Source: Neobacillus cucumis
GTDB taxonomy: Bacteria; Bacillota; Bacilli; Bacillales_B; DSM-18226
Assembly (NCBI RefSeq): GCF_016107705.1
Contig: NZ_JAEHGC010000019.1
Location: 11,412 to 75,411 of the forward strand
Direction of reading: 5' to 3'
DNA: 64,000 nucleotides
Shown: positions 16,974 through 26,013 of the stretch, in pieces
Layout of the letters: each line of letters opens with the position of its first letter
How positions within the stretch are numbered: position 1 is the first letter of the stretch
Program-made: the position numbers and the translations under genes
Notes under the pieces: generated by a model
Told to the model about the DNA's origin: nothing
Seen by the model: only the letters and a program-made list of their open reading frames with translations
Databases searched by the model: none

Positions 16974-17945
16974 ATGAGGAGGTTTTTGGCTTTTGTTTTG
17001 GTGGTTGGTTCTTTGTTTTATTTGTTTAAGCACGGGGAGCTTCCATCTATGGCGAAGCTTCAGGGGTTTTTTTCTGGTTCTCAGGTGGCCCATGTGGAAA
17101 AGAAGGTAGAGGATACGATCTCAAGTCAAAGCAAACAGGCGAAGGTATCTTCCATTCCAGCCACATATGAAAAAAAATATACCCCGACAAAAATTCAAAC
17201 CTATGTGGTCACGATAAAAAATGGAAAAGTAGTTGTAACAGGAAAAGCGACGCCGTACGGAAAATATTACAAAGCTGATGGAGTCATTTTATACATCGAT
17301 GAACCGCGGGCCAATAAGAAATCTACGGTAAAAGTACCGTTTACCAATTACCAAGATTTCCATTATGAATTCCCTCTTACCTATAACGTTGGCGATGTGG
17401 TCGTTAATCTTGATGAATATTACAACGGAAAAAAAGACGATCCGAATAAAGTATTGGGCTATGCAAAATATCATTTAACTGATGGTGATCCGTATTTGCA
17501 GCCAAGTTTCATGGTACAAAGTAACGACCCGACACTAAAGGCGCTTGCTGCAAATATAACTACGGGAAAACAAACGAATACGGAAAAATCTCAGGCCCTA
17601 TTCAAGTGGGTTGCCACCCATATAGCCTATAATGCACCATTGGTGAATGCAACGAATCCGCCGATTTATTCTGCCCTAAAAACCTATCAATCTCGTGTTG
17701 TCTTATGTTCAGGGTATGCGGATTTAAACGCTGCTCTTCACCGTGCGTCGCGGATTGAAGCTAAGGTGGTGTACGGGGAAAATCATGCTTGGAATGAAAT
17801 TAAACTAAATGGAAAGTGGCAAGTAGAGGATCCCACATATGGGTCAGGATTTATCAACCTAAACACAGGTAAATTTGTGCAAAGCTATCAACCGGATTAT
17901 TTTACAAAATCGGATAAACATAAGGAAGGCGAATATCATTGGTAA
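16974..17945 (+). CDS. Membrane-anchored transglutaminase-like protein
   Basis: Protein of 323 residues with an N-terminal membrane anchor or uncleaved signal (MRRFLAFVLVVGSLFYLF), a middle beta-rich region and a C-terminal transglutaminase-like domain. The papain-like triad is visible: Cys in VVLCSGYADL, His in GENHAWNEI and Asp in VEDPTYGSGF. Bacterial members of this fold may be peptidases or cross-linking enzymes at the cell surface. ATG 16974 follows GGAGGTG by 7 bases; the longer frame from 16872 starts inside the palindrome. A terminator lies right after the stop. Function beyond the fold is unknown. Confidence 0.83.
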   Translation: MRRFLAFVLVVGSLFYLFKHGELPSMAKLQGFFSGSQVAHVEKKVEDTISSQSKQAKVSSIPATYEKKYTPTKIQTYVVTIKNGKVVVTGKATPYGKYYKADGVILYIDEPRANKKSTVKVPFTNYQDFHYEFPLTYNVGDVVVNLDEYYNGKKDDPNKVLGYAKYHLTDGDPYLQPSFMVQSNDPTLKALAANITTGKQTNTEKSQALFKWVATHIAYNAPLVNATNPPIYSALKTYQSRVVLCSGYADLNAALHRASRIEAKVVYGENHAWNEIKLNGKWQVEDPTYGSGFINLNTGKFVQSYQPDYFTKSDKHKEGEYHW

Positions 17946-17977
17946 AACTTCTCTGTTTTGCACAGGGAAGTTTTTTT
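17946..17977 (+). terminator. Terminator after the transglutaminase-like gene
   Basis: AACTTCTCTGT / ACAGGGAAGTT stem (one G-U pair) with a 5-base loop followed by seven T. Confidence 0.88.
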
Positions 17978-18055
17978 CATTCTTATGGTTCTTGTCCAAT
18001 CAAAAAAAATCATCAAGACATGTTATATACTAAAATCCTTGGAAAGAGGGTCATC

Positions 18056-18448
18056 ATGCTCAAAAACCGAATTATTACGACAGGCTTACGATATTTAGGG
18101 ACTCCCTATGTTTATAATGCCCCTGCCTTTCGAACCGATATGTTTGATTGTAGTTCATTTATTCAGTACATTTTTGGAGTGAATGGAATTTCCCTTCCTA
18201 GAAATTCCCGACAGCAATTTGAAGTAGGTATTCCCATTTCTTTCACTCTCATTCAAAAAGGAGATTTACTTTTTTTTACAACAAAAACGCGAAAAAATCG
18301 AAAAGGACTTTCAAAAATTGGACATGTGGCCATTTATATTGGAAACAATCAAATGCTTCATACGTCGCGTCCAACCAACAAAGTAATGATCTCAGAAATA
18401 ACATCGTATTGGAAAACAGCATTTGTGGGAGCTAAAAGATTACTATAA
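18056..18448 (+). CDS. Short NlpC/P60 domain protein
   Basis: Protein of 130 residues that is nearly all NlpC/P60 domain. It has catalytic Cys in MFDCSSFIQYIFG, then SLPRNSRQQFEVG, GDLLFF and His in KIGHVAIYIG. I start at ATG 18056, after AAAGAGGG, giving MLKNRIITTGLRYLG; the longer frame would run back over the previous terminator. There is no signal peptide, unlike most wall-acting members, so it may act in the cytosol, in the spore, or leave by another route. Standalone gene. Confidence 0.8.
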   Translation: MLKNRIITTGLRYLGTPYVYNAPAFRTDMFDCSSFIQYIFGVNGISLPRNSRQQFEVGIPISFTLIQKGDLLFFTTKTRKNRKGLSKIGHVAIYIGNNQMLHTSRPTNKVMISEITSYWKTAFVGAKRLL

Positions 18449-18451
18449 GAA

Positions 18452-19144
18452 TCAAAAAAAATTGACATCAAAATCTTCATCCATATAAACCATTCGTTTT
18501 CTTGTAATTTTACTAAGTTTTGCGATTTTGCATTGCTCACTAGTTATCATCGGATTTTGAAAAGGGGATATTGGAAACATGAGGTTATTTCGATCATTAT
18601 TATGGGCAGAATCTATTTTTTTTGTCTTCGGATTTATATAAGGACCAGAGGGGTCATTATGAATAAATGTATTTTTGGTGGAATGATATCGTTTAAATAA
18701 AACATGTCCACATTCATGTGCAAATGTGAAGGGACCAGCCATTTCCGTTAGTAAAACTCGTCCAATCAATTTGTAATCCTTGCCATGTTTATAATCTATT
18801 AACTCAGTTCCAGCAACACCAACGACTCTCCTGCCATTCACTTCATCCAAATATTTTCCATTCAAATAAAAAACATAGATACCAATTTTATTGTTCATAG
18901 TATTTCTAGCATTATTATATAATAAATTAATTTGTTGATTTCTAAAAACCTTTTCGGTTGAAATCGAACCAGCATTTAGGATCTGTTCCTTTTTACAAAA
19001 ATGTATATCTTTTAAATCAAACTTTATACAACCATTCCAAGCACGATTCGCATTAATAATATCTTGTTTTATTCTGCCAATATTCGTACGGGGACTGGCA
19101 CTATTGACAAAAAAAGCGTAAACATCAACTGTATAAACAGCCAA
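18452..19144 (-). CDS. Metzincin-like putative zinc metalloprotease
   Basis: Unrecognised protein of 230 residues with a zinc-protease signature, FTFAHECGHVLFKRYH: His-Glu-x-x-His, with a further His seven positions after the second. About 35 residues on, NNLMFPIS looks like a Met-turn. The N-terminal region (IKQDIINANRAWNGCIKF) resembles the first helix and strand of metzincin catalytic domains. The start is TTG, with AAAGGAG about 10 bases upstream. There is no signal peptide, unusual for this class. Its 3' end is 3 bases from the stop of the convergent NlpC gene. Low GC and lack of partners suggest acquisition, but no mobile element is visible. Confidence 0.55.
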   Translation of the reverse strand: MAVYTVDVYAFFVNSASPRTNIGRIKQDIINANRAWNGCIKFDLKDIHFCKKEQILNAGSISTEKVFRNQQINLLYNNARNTMNNKIGIYVFYLNGKYLDEVNGRRVVGVAGTELIDYKHGKDYKLIGRVLLTEMAGPFTFAHECGHVLFKRYHSTKNTFIHNDPSGPYINPKTKKIDSAHNNDRNNLMFPISPFQNPMITSEQCKIAKLSKITRKRMVYMDEDFDVNFF

Positions 19145-19226
19145 TTCTGATAACTCCTTTATAATAAAATAAGTATGCTCCTTATTTAGTTTATTAACGA
19201 AAAAGACAAGCCGTGTGGGTGAAGGG

Positions 19227-19376
19227 ATGGTGAGCTTCTGTTTTTTCTGGACTAAGAATAAGCATCATGCAGAGGAATATCATTGGTCATACATCATTTC
19301 TAATCCAACGGGGACTGACCCAAAATTTAATAAAAAGCCGCTTAGTGTGCCATCCTATTTTTATAACGACAGCTAA
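19227..19376 (+). CDS. Possible small ORF or gene remnant before the MMPL gene
   Basis: Open frame of 49 codons from ATG 19227, stop 14 bases before the MMPL start. It encodes an aromatic, hydrophilic sequence containing HHAEEYHWSYIISNPTGT and ends SVPSYFYNDS. Against: the ribosome binding site (GTGAAGGG) is poor. For: the codon pattern looks coding and it is placed like the first gene of the MMPL operon. The frame is also open upstream of the ATG without another start, so a decayed gene is an alternative. No function can be given. Confidence 0.3.
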   Translation: MVSFCFFWTKNKHHAEEYHWSYIISNPTGTDPKFNKKPLSVPSYFYNDS

Positions 19377-19390
19377 GAAAAGAGGCGCAT

Positions 19391-21592
19391 ATGAAAGAAT
19401 CAGAGAAAAAGGGATGGTTTTGGCATTTGGGGTTGAGAATGTACCAATTCCGCTGGTTCGTTACGGCCTTTTGGATTTTATTATTTATTGTTTCAGCATT
19501 GTACGCACAAAAGCTGCCCGAACGGTTAAAAGATAGCGGGCTAACCCCAAAAGGGAGCGAATCGGACCGCGGCTTTTCACTAATGCAAAAGAAATTAGGT
19601 ACAGCGCTATCCTCCATTGATATTGTTTATACAAGCAAAAAATTTGATTTAACCCGTCCAAAACATAAAGCTGTCATTTTACATTCTTTAGAACCTTTAG
19701 CAAAGAAAGACTATATAAAAAGTATTAAATTTAACCAAACAGACCGCCTGAATAACAAAACAGGCATTCAAGCAGTGAGGGTTGAACTCAAGCTTAAAAG
19801 CTCGGAAGCCCTAAATCATTTTCCGGAAATCAGAAAACTTATCACTGAACCGGAAGGCATGAAAACCTATGTCGATGGAGACACAGCAACACTATACGAT
19901 ATTCAGCGGGCAACCAAACAGGACATGCACCATTCAGAAATGATCGGGCTCCCGGTCGCGTTGCTGGTCTTGCTGTTTATTTTTGGCACTGTAGGTGCGG
20001 CGCTGTTACCGCTTGTCATTGGGATTATGAGCGTATCTCTGACGCTTGGAATGACTTATTTTCTTACTGGATCCTTTTCCCTCTCTAATTTTCTGCCCAA
20101 TATCGTCATGATGCTCGGCCTTGCGATTGGCGTCGACTACGCCCTGTTTCTCGTCAGCCGCTTTCGGGAGGAGCTGAGACGGGGAAACGAGGTGCGCGAT
20201 GCCGTCGCCGCGTCTGCACAAACAGCAGGGAAGTCGGTATTTTTTTCCGGATTTGCCGTTTTGATTGGCTTGCTGGGAATGTTATTTATAAAATTACCTA
20301 TTATCTATTCCCTTTGCCTCGGAGGTGTTCTCGTTGTTTTGTCGGCCGTTCTGCTTTCCTGCACGCTTTTACCGGCACTGCTCGGTATTTTCGGCCGCAA
20401 TATCAATGCGTTAAAGTTGTTTCCGCGAACACAAAAGAAATTGGAAGGTTCGACAATATGGGAGAAAATTGCCAATGCTGTAATGAAACATCCGGCGATC
20501 CTGGCCATTATTATTAGTACTTTATTACTGTCACTCATGTTCCCAATAACACGAATGCGGATTGGCGTTCCAACTGCAGATGTTCTTCCGCCTGCCTTTG
20601 AGTCGCGAATGGGTTCGGACATCCTCAAAAATAATTATGATAAGCGCAAATCGAGCCCGATTTTTATTGTTTTAAAAACAAAAGATAAGGTTTCAGATGA
20701 ATCATCGATTCGAACCATTCAGTCATTCGAAAACAAAATTCGCCGGATTTCCGGAGTCATGGATGTCAACAGTTTTATTGATGCTCTTGGGAAGCACTCT
20801 CCTGAAGAAACAGCGATTCTGATCAGTTTAGCGGCTACGAAAGCGGAAATGGAAAAAGAAAATCTCGTAAAAGGCCATTACGCTCTCTTGAAGGTTGTTA
20901 CGAAGTCAGACCCTGGAACAAGAGAAGCCGCTGACCTTGTGAAAAGGGTACGGAACGTGAAAATAAATCAAGTTGAGCGTTTTGTGACAGGGCAAACGGC
21001 ACTAAGGGTGGACATGCTTGACCGGATCTTTTCAGGACTTCCTTATTTAATGGGTTTTATTATCGCGGTTACATATCTCATTTTGCTTTTTGCTTTTAAG
21101 TCTGTTTTAATTCCTCTGAAAGCCGTTGCTATGAATATTCTTAGCCTTGGAGCCAGTCTAGGGATTGTGGTGATGATTTTTCAATATGGATGGCTCGCGG
21201 ATGATTTACGGATAACTTCAACCGGTTATGTCAGCATTATCATGCCGGTAACGATATTTTGTATAGTTTTTGGAATTTCAATGGATTACGAAGTTTTCCT
21301 AATCTCGAGAATCAAGGAAGAATATGACCGGACAGGGGATAATAATCGAAGTACAGCGGTAGGACTGCAAAAAACGGGAAGCCTCATTAGCAGTGCTGCA
21401 TTCATTTTAATGGTGGTCGTCGGTTCGTTTATTTTTACCAATATTGAAATTACCAAGGCTCTTGGGGTCGGCTTATTCTGCGCCATTTTTATTGATGCGA
21501 CATTGATACGGATTATTGTCGTTCCCGCACTGATGAAACTGCTCGGCCCTGCTAATTGGTGGGCACCGAAATGGATTGGGGGAAGATCGTGA
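19391..21592 (+). CDS. MMPL-family RND transporter (YdfJ-like)
   Basis: Large membrane protein of 733 residues with the duplicated MMPL layout: a helix, an extracellular domain of about 150 residues, five helices, then the same again. The proton-relay motifs are visible in both halves: GLAIGVDYALFLVSRFREE in the first and GISMDYEVFLISRIKEEY in the second. Such proteins export lipids, siderophores or drugs using the proton gradient. Shine-Dalgarno AAGAAAAGAGG. I see no TetR regulator next to it. Substrate unknown. The next 120 bases carry the 21-bp repeat array. Confidence 0.9.
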   Translation: MKESEKKGWFWHLGLRMYQFRWFVTAFWILLFIVSALYAQKLPERLKDSGLTPKGSESDRGFSLMQKKLGTALSSIDIVYTSKKFDLTRPKHKAVILHSLEPLAKKDYIKSIKFNQTDRLNNKTGIQAVRVELKLKSSEALNHFPEIRKLITEPEGMKTYVDGDTATLYDIQRATKQDMHHSEMIGLPVALLVLLFIFGTVGAALLPLVIGIMSVSLTLGMTYFLTGSFSLSNFLPNIVMMLGLAIGVDYALFLVSRFREELRRGNEVRDAVAASAQTAGKSVFFSGFAVLIGLLGMLFIKLPIIYSLCLGGVLVVLSAVLLSCTLLPALLGIFGRNINALKLFPRTQKKLEGSTIWEKIANAVMKHPAILAIIISTLLLSLMFPITRMRIGVPTADVLPPAFESRMGSDILKNNYDKRKSSPIFIVLKTKDKVSDESSIRTIQSFENKIRRISGVMDVNSFIDALGKHSPEETAILISLAATKAEMEKENLVKGHYALLKVVTKSDPGTREAADLVKRVRNVKINQVERFVTGQTALRVDMLDRIFSGLPYLMGFIIAVTYLILLFAFKSVLIPLKAVAMNILSLGASLGIVVMIFQYGWLADDLRITSTGYVSIIMPVTIFCIVFGISMDYEVFLISRIKEEYDRTGDNNRSTAVGLQKTGSLISSAAFILMVVVGSFIFTNIEITKALGVGLFCAIFIDATLIRIIVVPALMKLLGPANWWAPKWIGGRS

Positions 21593-21611
21593 GTTATTGG
21601 GGGAAATGGGG

Positions 21612-21708
21612 ATTCGCTGATAAATCGACTGAATTCGCTGATAAACAACCCCAATTCGCTGATAAAAGCAATTGATTCGCTGATAAACCTTGTAAATTGG
21701 CTGATAAA
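21612..21708. repeat. Five direct repeats of ATTCGCTGATAAA at exact 21-bp period
   Basis: Copies start at 21612, 21633, 21654, 21675 and 21696. The first four are identical over 13 bases; the fifth has ATTGG instead of ATTCG. The 8-base spacers differ completely (TCGACTGA, CAACCCCA, AGCAATTG, CCTTGTAA). There is no open frame through them because TGA and TAA are inside the unit. Confidence 0.9.
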
Positions 21709-21791
21709 AATTTTCTCCCTTGAAATTTAGGCGTTCAAAATCATAAAAATATGTTTTATATGCGGATTAACACAAAATCTATTTCAAATTA

Positions 21792-21816
21792 GAAAAGGCT
21801 GTCCAAATGGACAGCC
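21792..21816 (-). terminator. Terminator of the acidic surface protein gene
   Basis: GGCTGTCC / GGACAGCC around AAAT, followed on the minus strand by TTTTCT. Lies just after the minus-strand stop at 21825. Confidence 0.85.
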
Positions 21817-21824
21817 CAATAAAT

Positions 21825-22697
21825 TTATTTATACCGTCTTGAATTATTATATTTATCTTGATGCAGAAAATCGACAAACTCATCAGAAAGCTCGCCTAAA
21901 TGGAGCATTTCTTCATAACCTGCCATAAGACCTTCGAAAAATCCGGCCGGCAGGGTGAAATCAATTAATGGTGCTCCTGTTTTTGTATAAATCCCCGTAT
22001 AGAGATTGCCGGGAGGTTCCGACATTGTCAACAGGTCCTTTAACGTAATGTCCTTATCATTATTCTTAAGCTTCACTTGAATCCCATAAAGATCAAAGGC
22101 AGTCGTTAAAATATCGGTTAATTCAGTTAATTGTTCCTCCGTAAGCTCTGCACTTGGGTCCGTCGTATTCATAAATTGTTCTAGCCGGTAATCCAAGGAT
22201 TCCATTTGATCAAGAGAATCTTTGTTATTTTCCTCCACCTGCGACAAATACGTAAAGAAATTTTCTACCTCTTGTTCGGTAATACCGATTTTTTGCAATT
22301 CATCTTCAATGCCAGCCATATATTTATCATGGTTTGTATAAAAGCCCACCGAGGAATCTAAATCCTCGATGAACTTATAGTCATTTAAAGAATCACCAAA
22401 ATGATCCAAAAGCGCGTTTAGTTCACTTTGTGTCATATTATATTTTGTCAGTAAATCCTGTAAATTTTTTGAATTAATCGGTGTTCCCAGAATACTTTTT
22501 AATTCCTCAACGGAATTGAAATCCTCTAATGGGATTTCATAATAATCCAGGTAGTCCAACAACTCCTGCTTTGACCAACCAATTTCCGTCAAATATTGAT
22601 TCAGCTCATTTTCCGGTGGGGTGGCACTGGCAAACGGGGCAAAGGACAAGAGAAGGATGGATAGCAAACAAGTTAAGAACGTCTTCTTATAGAACAT
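21825..22697 (-). CDS. Secreted acidic repeat protein, resembling processed acidic surface proteins
   Basis: Exported protein of 290 residues. A signal peptide ends at about residue 26 (ASA before Thr-Pro-Pro). The mature part is strongly acidic and consists of about three helical repeats, each built around a pattern like IGWSKQELLDYLDYYEIPLE, KYNMTQSELNALLDHFGDSL and IGITEQEVENFFTYL. This resembles the processed acidic surface protein family that normally ends in an LPXTA-type sorting signal with its own sortase beside it. Here the C-terminus is NNSRRYK, with no sorting motif or hydrophobic tail, and no sortase gene is near, so it is probably released or held non-covalently. Role unknown. 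Confidence 0.65.
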   Translation of the reverse strand: MFYKKTFLTCLLSILLLSFAPFASATPPENELNQYLTEIGWSKQELLDYLDYYEIPLEDFNSVEELKSILGTPINSKNLQDLLTKYNMTQSELNALLDHFGDSLNDYKFIEDLDSSVGFYTNHDKYMAGIEDELQKIGITEQEVENFFTYLSQVEENNKDSLDQMESLDYRLEQFMNTTDPSAELTEEQLTELTDILTTAFDLYGIQVKLKNNDKDITLKDLLTMSEPPGNLYTGIYTKTGAPLIDFTLPAGFFEGLMAGYEEMLHLGELSDEFVDFLHQDKYNNSRRYK

Positions 22698-22826
22698 AAA
22701 TCAACCTCCAATGGATATCCTTCATCCACTAATGTTCCCATCTGAAGAAACTTAAGAGATAAAAATCATTGGTAAAAAACTTGGGGAGATTTTACAAAGA
22801 AATGTATAATTGACATAGGTAATCGA

Positions 22827-22854
22827 TTGACCCTCTAGGGTTACACTATATAAG
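22827..22854 (+). promoter_or_regulatory. Promoter of the SNF2 gene with an inverted repeat in the spacer
   Basis: TTGACC (22827-22832) and TATAAG (22849-22854), 16-base spacer. ACCCT-CT-AGGGT (22830-22841) forms a 12-bp palindrome overlapping the -35 box. A second TTGACA at 22810 has no well-placed -10 box. Confidence 0.45.
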
Positions 22855-22892
22855 AAGAAACCTGGATCCACAGTTTAGGAAGGAAAACAGCA

Positions 22893-25800
22893 ATGAATGT
22901 AACGTTAAACCAAAAGATGATTAAACAATTATGCGGAGAGCATTCCTATAAAAAAGGTGAAGAATTAACAAGGCGCAAAAAAGTGGACCTGACGGATTAT
23001 TCACCTGATCACGAAATCTGCCATGCCACCGTTCATGCCACAAATGAATTCCAAATTACGATAAAAAATAAACATGGCAAAATTGAAACTGCCTGCACAT
23101 GTCCAAAGTTAGCTACCTATCAAAAGCCCTGTCACCACGTGGCGGCCGTATTGGTCAAGATTTTAGAAAAGCAATCGTCAAATCATACTGATTTAACAAG
23201 GGGAATCTTAGGATTATTCCAAGGGGGACCGATTCGTCCAAGTACTGGGAAGCATATTATTGAGGACAGACAATTATTTACAGTAGAATTTTTGTGCAAA
23301 CCCATCCAGATTGACAACAGTGAATACATGTTCGGACTTATGATTCGAAGCAGTTCCAAATCTTTTAAAATCATCGATTTTTTAGACAGCGTTGAACGGC
23401 GGGAAGCTTATCAAGATTACGATCCTAACATCCATTTTTTTCAAAAAGAAACGGATGCTGTACTTCAGGAATTAATTCGAACGAAAGACAAATCAAGCCT
23501 TAAAGATGAATTTATATTAATCCCGTCCCGTGAATGGGAGAGGCTTTTCCCAATCCTTTTAAATGCTCCCTTGGTAAAATTGGAACATCAAGGGCAAGTT
23601 TTTGAAAAGATTCACTTATCAAGCGGCCCCATCCCGCTTTATTTCCTATTTGAAACTGGGCCCAAAGAAGATTTTCAATTACAAATAAATGGGTTAAATA
23701 AAATCACCATCCTTTACAATTTCGTTCTCTTTGAAGGCCAGATTTGGAAACTGGAAAAAGAAGAATTGGCTCGTCTAAGTGAACTAAAGAAAATGTTAGA
23801 TACTTCCGGTACACACCAAATCTCGATATCGAGAAATCAAATGGAATCGTTTATTGAGCAAGTCATTCCGGGACTCATGAAAATTGGCCATGTCCGAATT
23901 GGCGAAGCTGTTTCCAAACAATTGGACCAAACTGCTTTAAAAGCAAAACTATATTTAGATAGAATCAAAAATCGTTTGCTTGCTGGTCTAGAATTTCACT
24001 ATGGTAATGTGGTTATCAATCCTCTTGAAGAAAATAAACAAGGCTCTCCACTGTTAAGAAATGGCGAACAGGAGGAAAAAATCCTGCAGGTCATGGAGGA
24101 AAGCGGCTTTACGAAAACAGAGAGCGGTTATTTTTTACAAAATGAGGAATTGGAATATCATTTTCTGTATCATATTGTTCCAATCTTAAAAAAACTCGTT
24201 CAAGTCTATGCTACCACGGCGGTTCGAGTGAGATTGTTTAAAGAAAACCCACAGCCGCGTTTTCGGGTGGATCGAAGAGAACGGACGGATTGGCTGTCGT
24301 TTCGCTTTGAATTGCAGGGAATTCCTGAATCTGAGATTCGTAATATACTAAGTTCGCTTGAGGAAAAGCGGAAATATTATCGACTTCGCGATGGATCTTT
24401 TCTTTCGCTGGAGAGTCCGGAATTTAATGAATTGAATCGATTTTTACAAGGGATTGGCGTAAAGCCGAAAGAGATTCACACGGAATTTGAACTCCCGCTT
24501 ACACAAGGTTTGTCCGTCCTTTACTCTTTTGAAAATTCAGTGAGAATTGGTTCATCTCTAAAGCAGCTTTTAGAGGACCTTCGAAATCCAGGAGGGGTTC
24601 AATTTGCTATTCCAGCAAGTCTCTCTGGGATTCTACGGGATTATCAAAAACTTGGCTATCAATGGCTAAAAACACTCGCCCATTACGGTTTAGGGGGGAT
24701 TTTAGCAGATGATATGGGCCTTGGGAAGACGCTGCAAAGTATTAGCTATATCCACTCGGTTTTGCCTCAGATACGGAAGGAGAATCAGACCGTTTTGATC
24801 GTTTCGCCTTCCTCTTTAACGTATAACTGGTGGAACGAATTGAAGAAATTTGCTCCAGAGATTCGGGCTGAAATCGTTGATGGCAGCAAAATCGTTCGTG
24901 ACAGGCTGTTGAAAAACCTTGCAGAGGTGGATGTGGTGATTACTTCCTACCCGCTGCTGGTAAAAGACACTTTTTTATACAGTAAACTAGCTTTCCATAC
25001 GCTATTTTTAGATGAAGCCCAAGCCTTTAAAAATCCCGAAACGCAAACGGCAAAGGCGGTCAAAAAGCTTCAAGCAAGCCACCGATTCGCCCTCACTGGA
25101 ACACCCATCGAGAATTCGCTTGACGAGCTTTGGTCGATTTTTCATGTCGTATTTCCAGAATTGTTTCCGAATCGAAGGGCTTTCCATGAATTGCGGCGGG
25201 AAGTAGTAGCGAAGCGGGTTCGGCCATTTATCCTCAGACGAGTAAAGAAAGACGTGCTTGGTGAACTTCCTGAAAAAATTGAATCCATGCATGCCTCCGA
25301 CCTGCTGCCAGATCAGAAAAAGCTGTATGCCGCCTATTTAGCTAAGCTGAAGCATGATACACTGAAGCATTTGGATAAAGAAACTTTTCAAAAAAATCGC
25401 ATCAAAATTCTTGCCGGACTTACCCGGCTCCGGCAGCTATGCTGTCACCCGGCCTTGTTTGTGGATGGATATAAGGGAAGTTCAGCGAAATTTGAGCAAT
25501 TGCTGAAAATCATTGAGGAATGCCGAAGCACAGGGAGAAGAATGCTGATTTTTTCGCAGTTTACGCAAATGCTCGGGATTATCGGCAGGGAACTAGCAAG
25601 CAGGGGAGTTTCTTATTTTTACCTGGACGGCAGTACCCCCTCTGCAGATCGAGTGCAGCTTTGCAGCCGATTCAATCTCGGCGAAAAAGATATATTCCTG
25701 ATTTCCTTGAAGGCAGGCGGTACCGGTCTAAATTTAACGGGCGCCGATACGGTGATCTTATATGATTTATGGTGGAATCCTGCCGTCGAACAACAGGCTG

Positions 25801-25994
25801 CAGACCGTGCTTACCGAATGGGCCAGAAGAACACCGTCCAGGTGATTAAACTGGTGGCACATGGGACGATTGAGGAAAAAATGAATGAGCTTCAAGAAAA
25901 AAAGAAACACCTGATTGACGATGTCATCCAGACGGGAGAAGAGAAGTTGTCTTCCTTAACAGAAAAGGATATTCGCGAGATCTTGATGATTTAA
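22893..25994 (+). CDS. SNF2-family DNA-dependent ATPase with SWIM zinc finger
   Basis: Protein of 1033 residues. The N-terminal SWIM finger is near residues 68-85 (CTCP...PCHH), followed by a bacterial SNF2-associated domain and a two-lobe helicase core in the C-terminal 430 residues. Helicase motifs are I ILADDMGLGKTLQS, II FLDEAQAFKNPET, III ALTGTPIEN, V GGTGLNLTGADTVI and VI QAADRAYRMGQ. This layout matches HepA/YqhH-type translocases, which move along DNA or remodel RNA polymerase-DNA complexes. The length is normal. The N-acetyltransferase gene begins 19 bases downstream, perhaps co-transcribed. Its biological role is not known. Confidence 0.93.
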   Translation: MNVTLNQKMIKQLCGEHSYKKGEELTRRKKVDLTDYSPDHEICHATVHATNEFQITIKNKHGKIETACTCPKLATYQKPCHHVAAVLVKILEKQSSNHTDLTRGILGLFQGGPIRPSTGKHIIEDRQLFTVEFLCKPIQIDNSEYMFGLMIRSSSKSFKIIDFLDSVERREAYQDYDPNIHFFQKETDAVLQELIRTKDKSSLKDEFILIPSREWERLFPILLNAPLVKLEHQGQVFEKIHLSSGPIPLYFLFETGPKEDFQLQINGLNKITILYNFVLFEGQIWKLEKEELARLSELKKMLDTSGTHQISISRNQMESFIEQVIPGLMKIGHVRIGEAVSKQLDQTALKAKLYLDRIKNRLLAGLEFHYGNVVINPLEENKQGSPLLRNGEQEEKILQVMEESGFTKTESGYFLQNEELEYHFLYHIVPILKKLVQVYATTAVRVRLFKENPQPRFRVDRRERTDWLSFRFELQGIPESEIRNILSSLEEKRKYYRLRDGSFLSLESPEFNELNRFLQGIGVKPKEIHTEFELPLTQGLSVLYSFENSVRIGSSLKQLLEDLRNPGGVQFAIPASLSGILRDYQKLGYQWLKTLAHYGLGGILADDMGLGKTLQSISYIHSVLPQIRKENQTVLIVSPSSLTYNWWNELKKFAPEIRAEIVDGSKIVRDRLLKNLAEVDVVITSYPLLVKDTFLYSKLAFHTLFLDEAQAFKNPETQTAKAVKKLQASHRFALTGTPIENSLDELWSIFHVVFPELFPNRRAFHELRREVVAKRVRPFILRRVKKDVLGELPEKIESMHASDLLPDQKKLYAAYLAKLKHDTLKHLDKETFQKNRIKILAGLTRLRQLCCHPALFVDGYKGSSAKFEQLLKIIEECRSTGRRMLIFSQFTQMLGIIGRELASRGVSYFYLDGSTPSADRVQLCSRFNLGEKDIFLISLKAGGTGLNLTGADTVILYDLWWNPAVEQQAADRAYRMGQKNTVQVIKLVAHGTIEEKMNELQEKKKHLIDDVIQTGEEKLSSLTEKDIREILMI

Positions 25995-26013
25995 ACTTTA
26001 GGGGGCAAGCTTC

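Noticed and set aside
21612..21708. CRISPR array or plasmid iterons
   Set aside because: Repeats of 13 bases with 8-base spacers are too short for CRISPR, there are no cas genes, and no rep gene is near.
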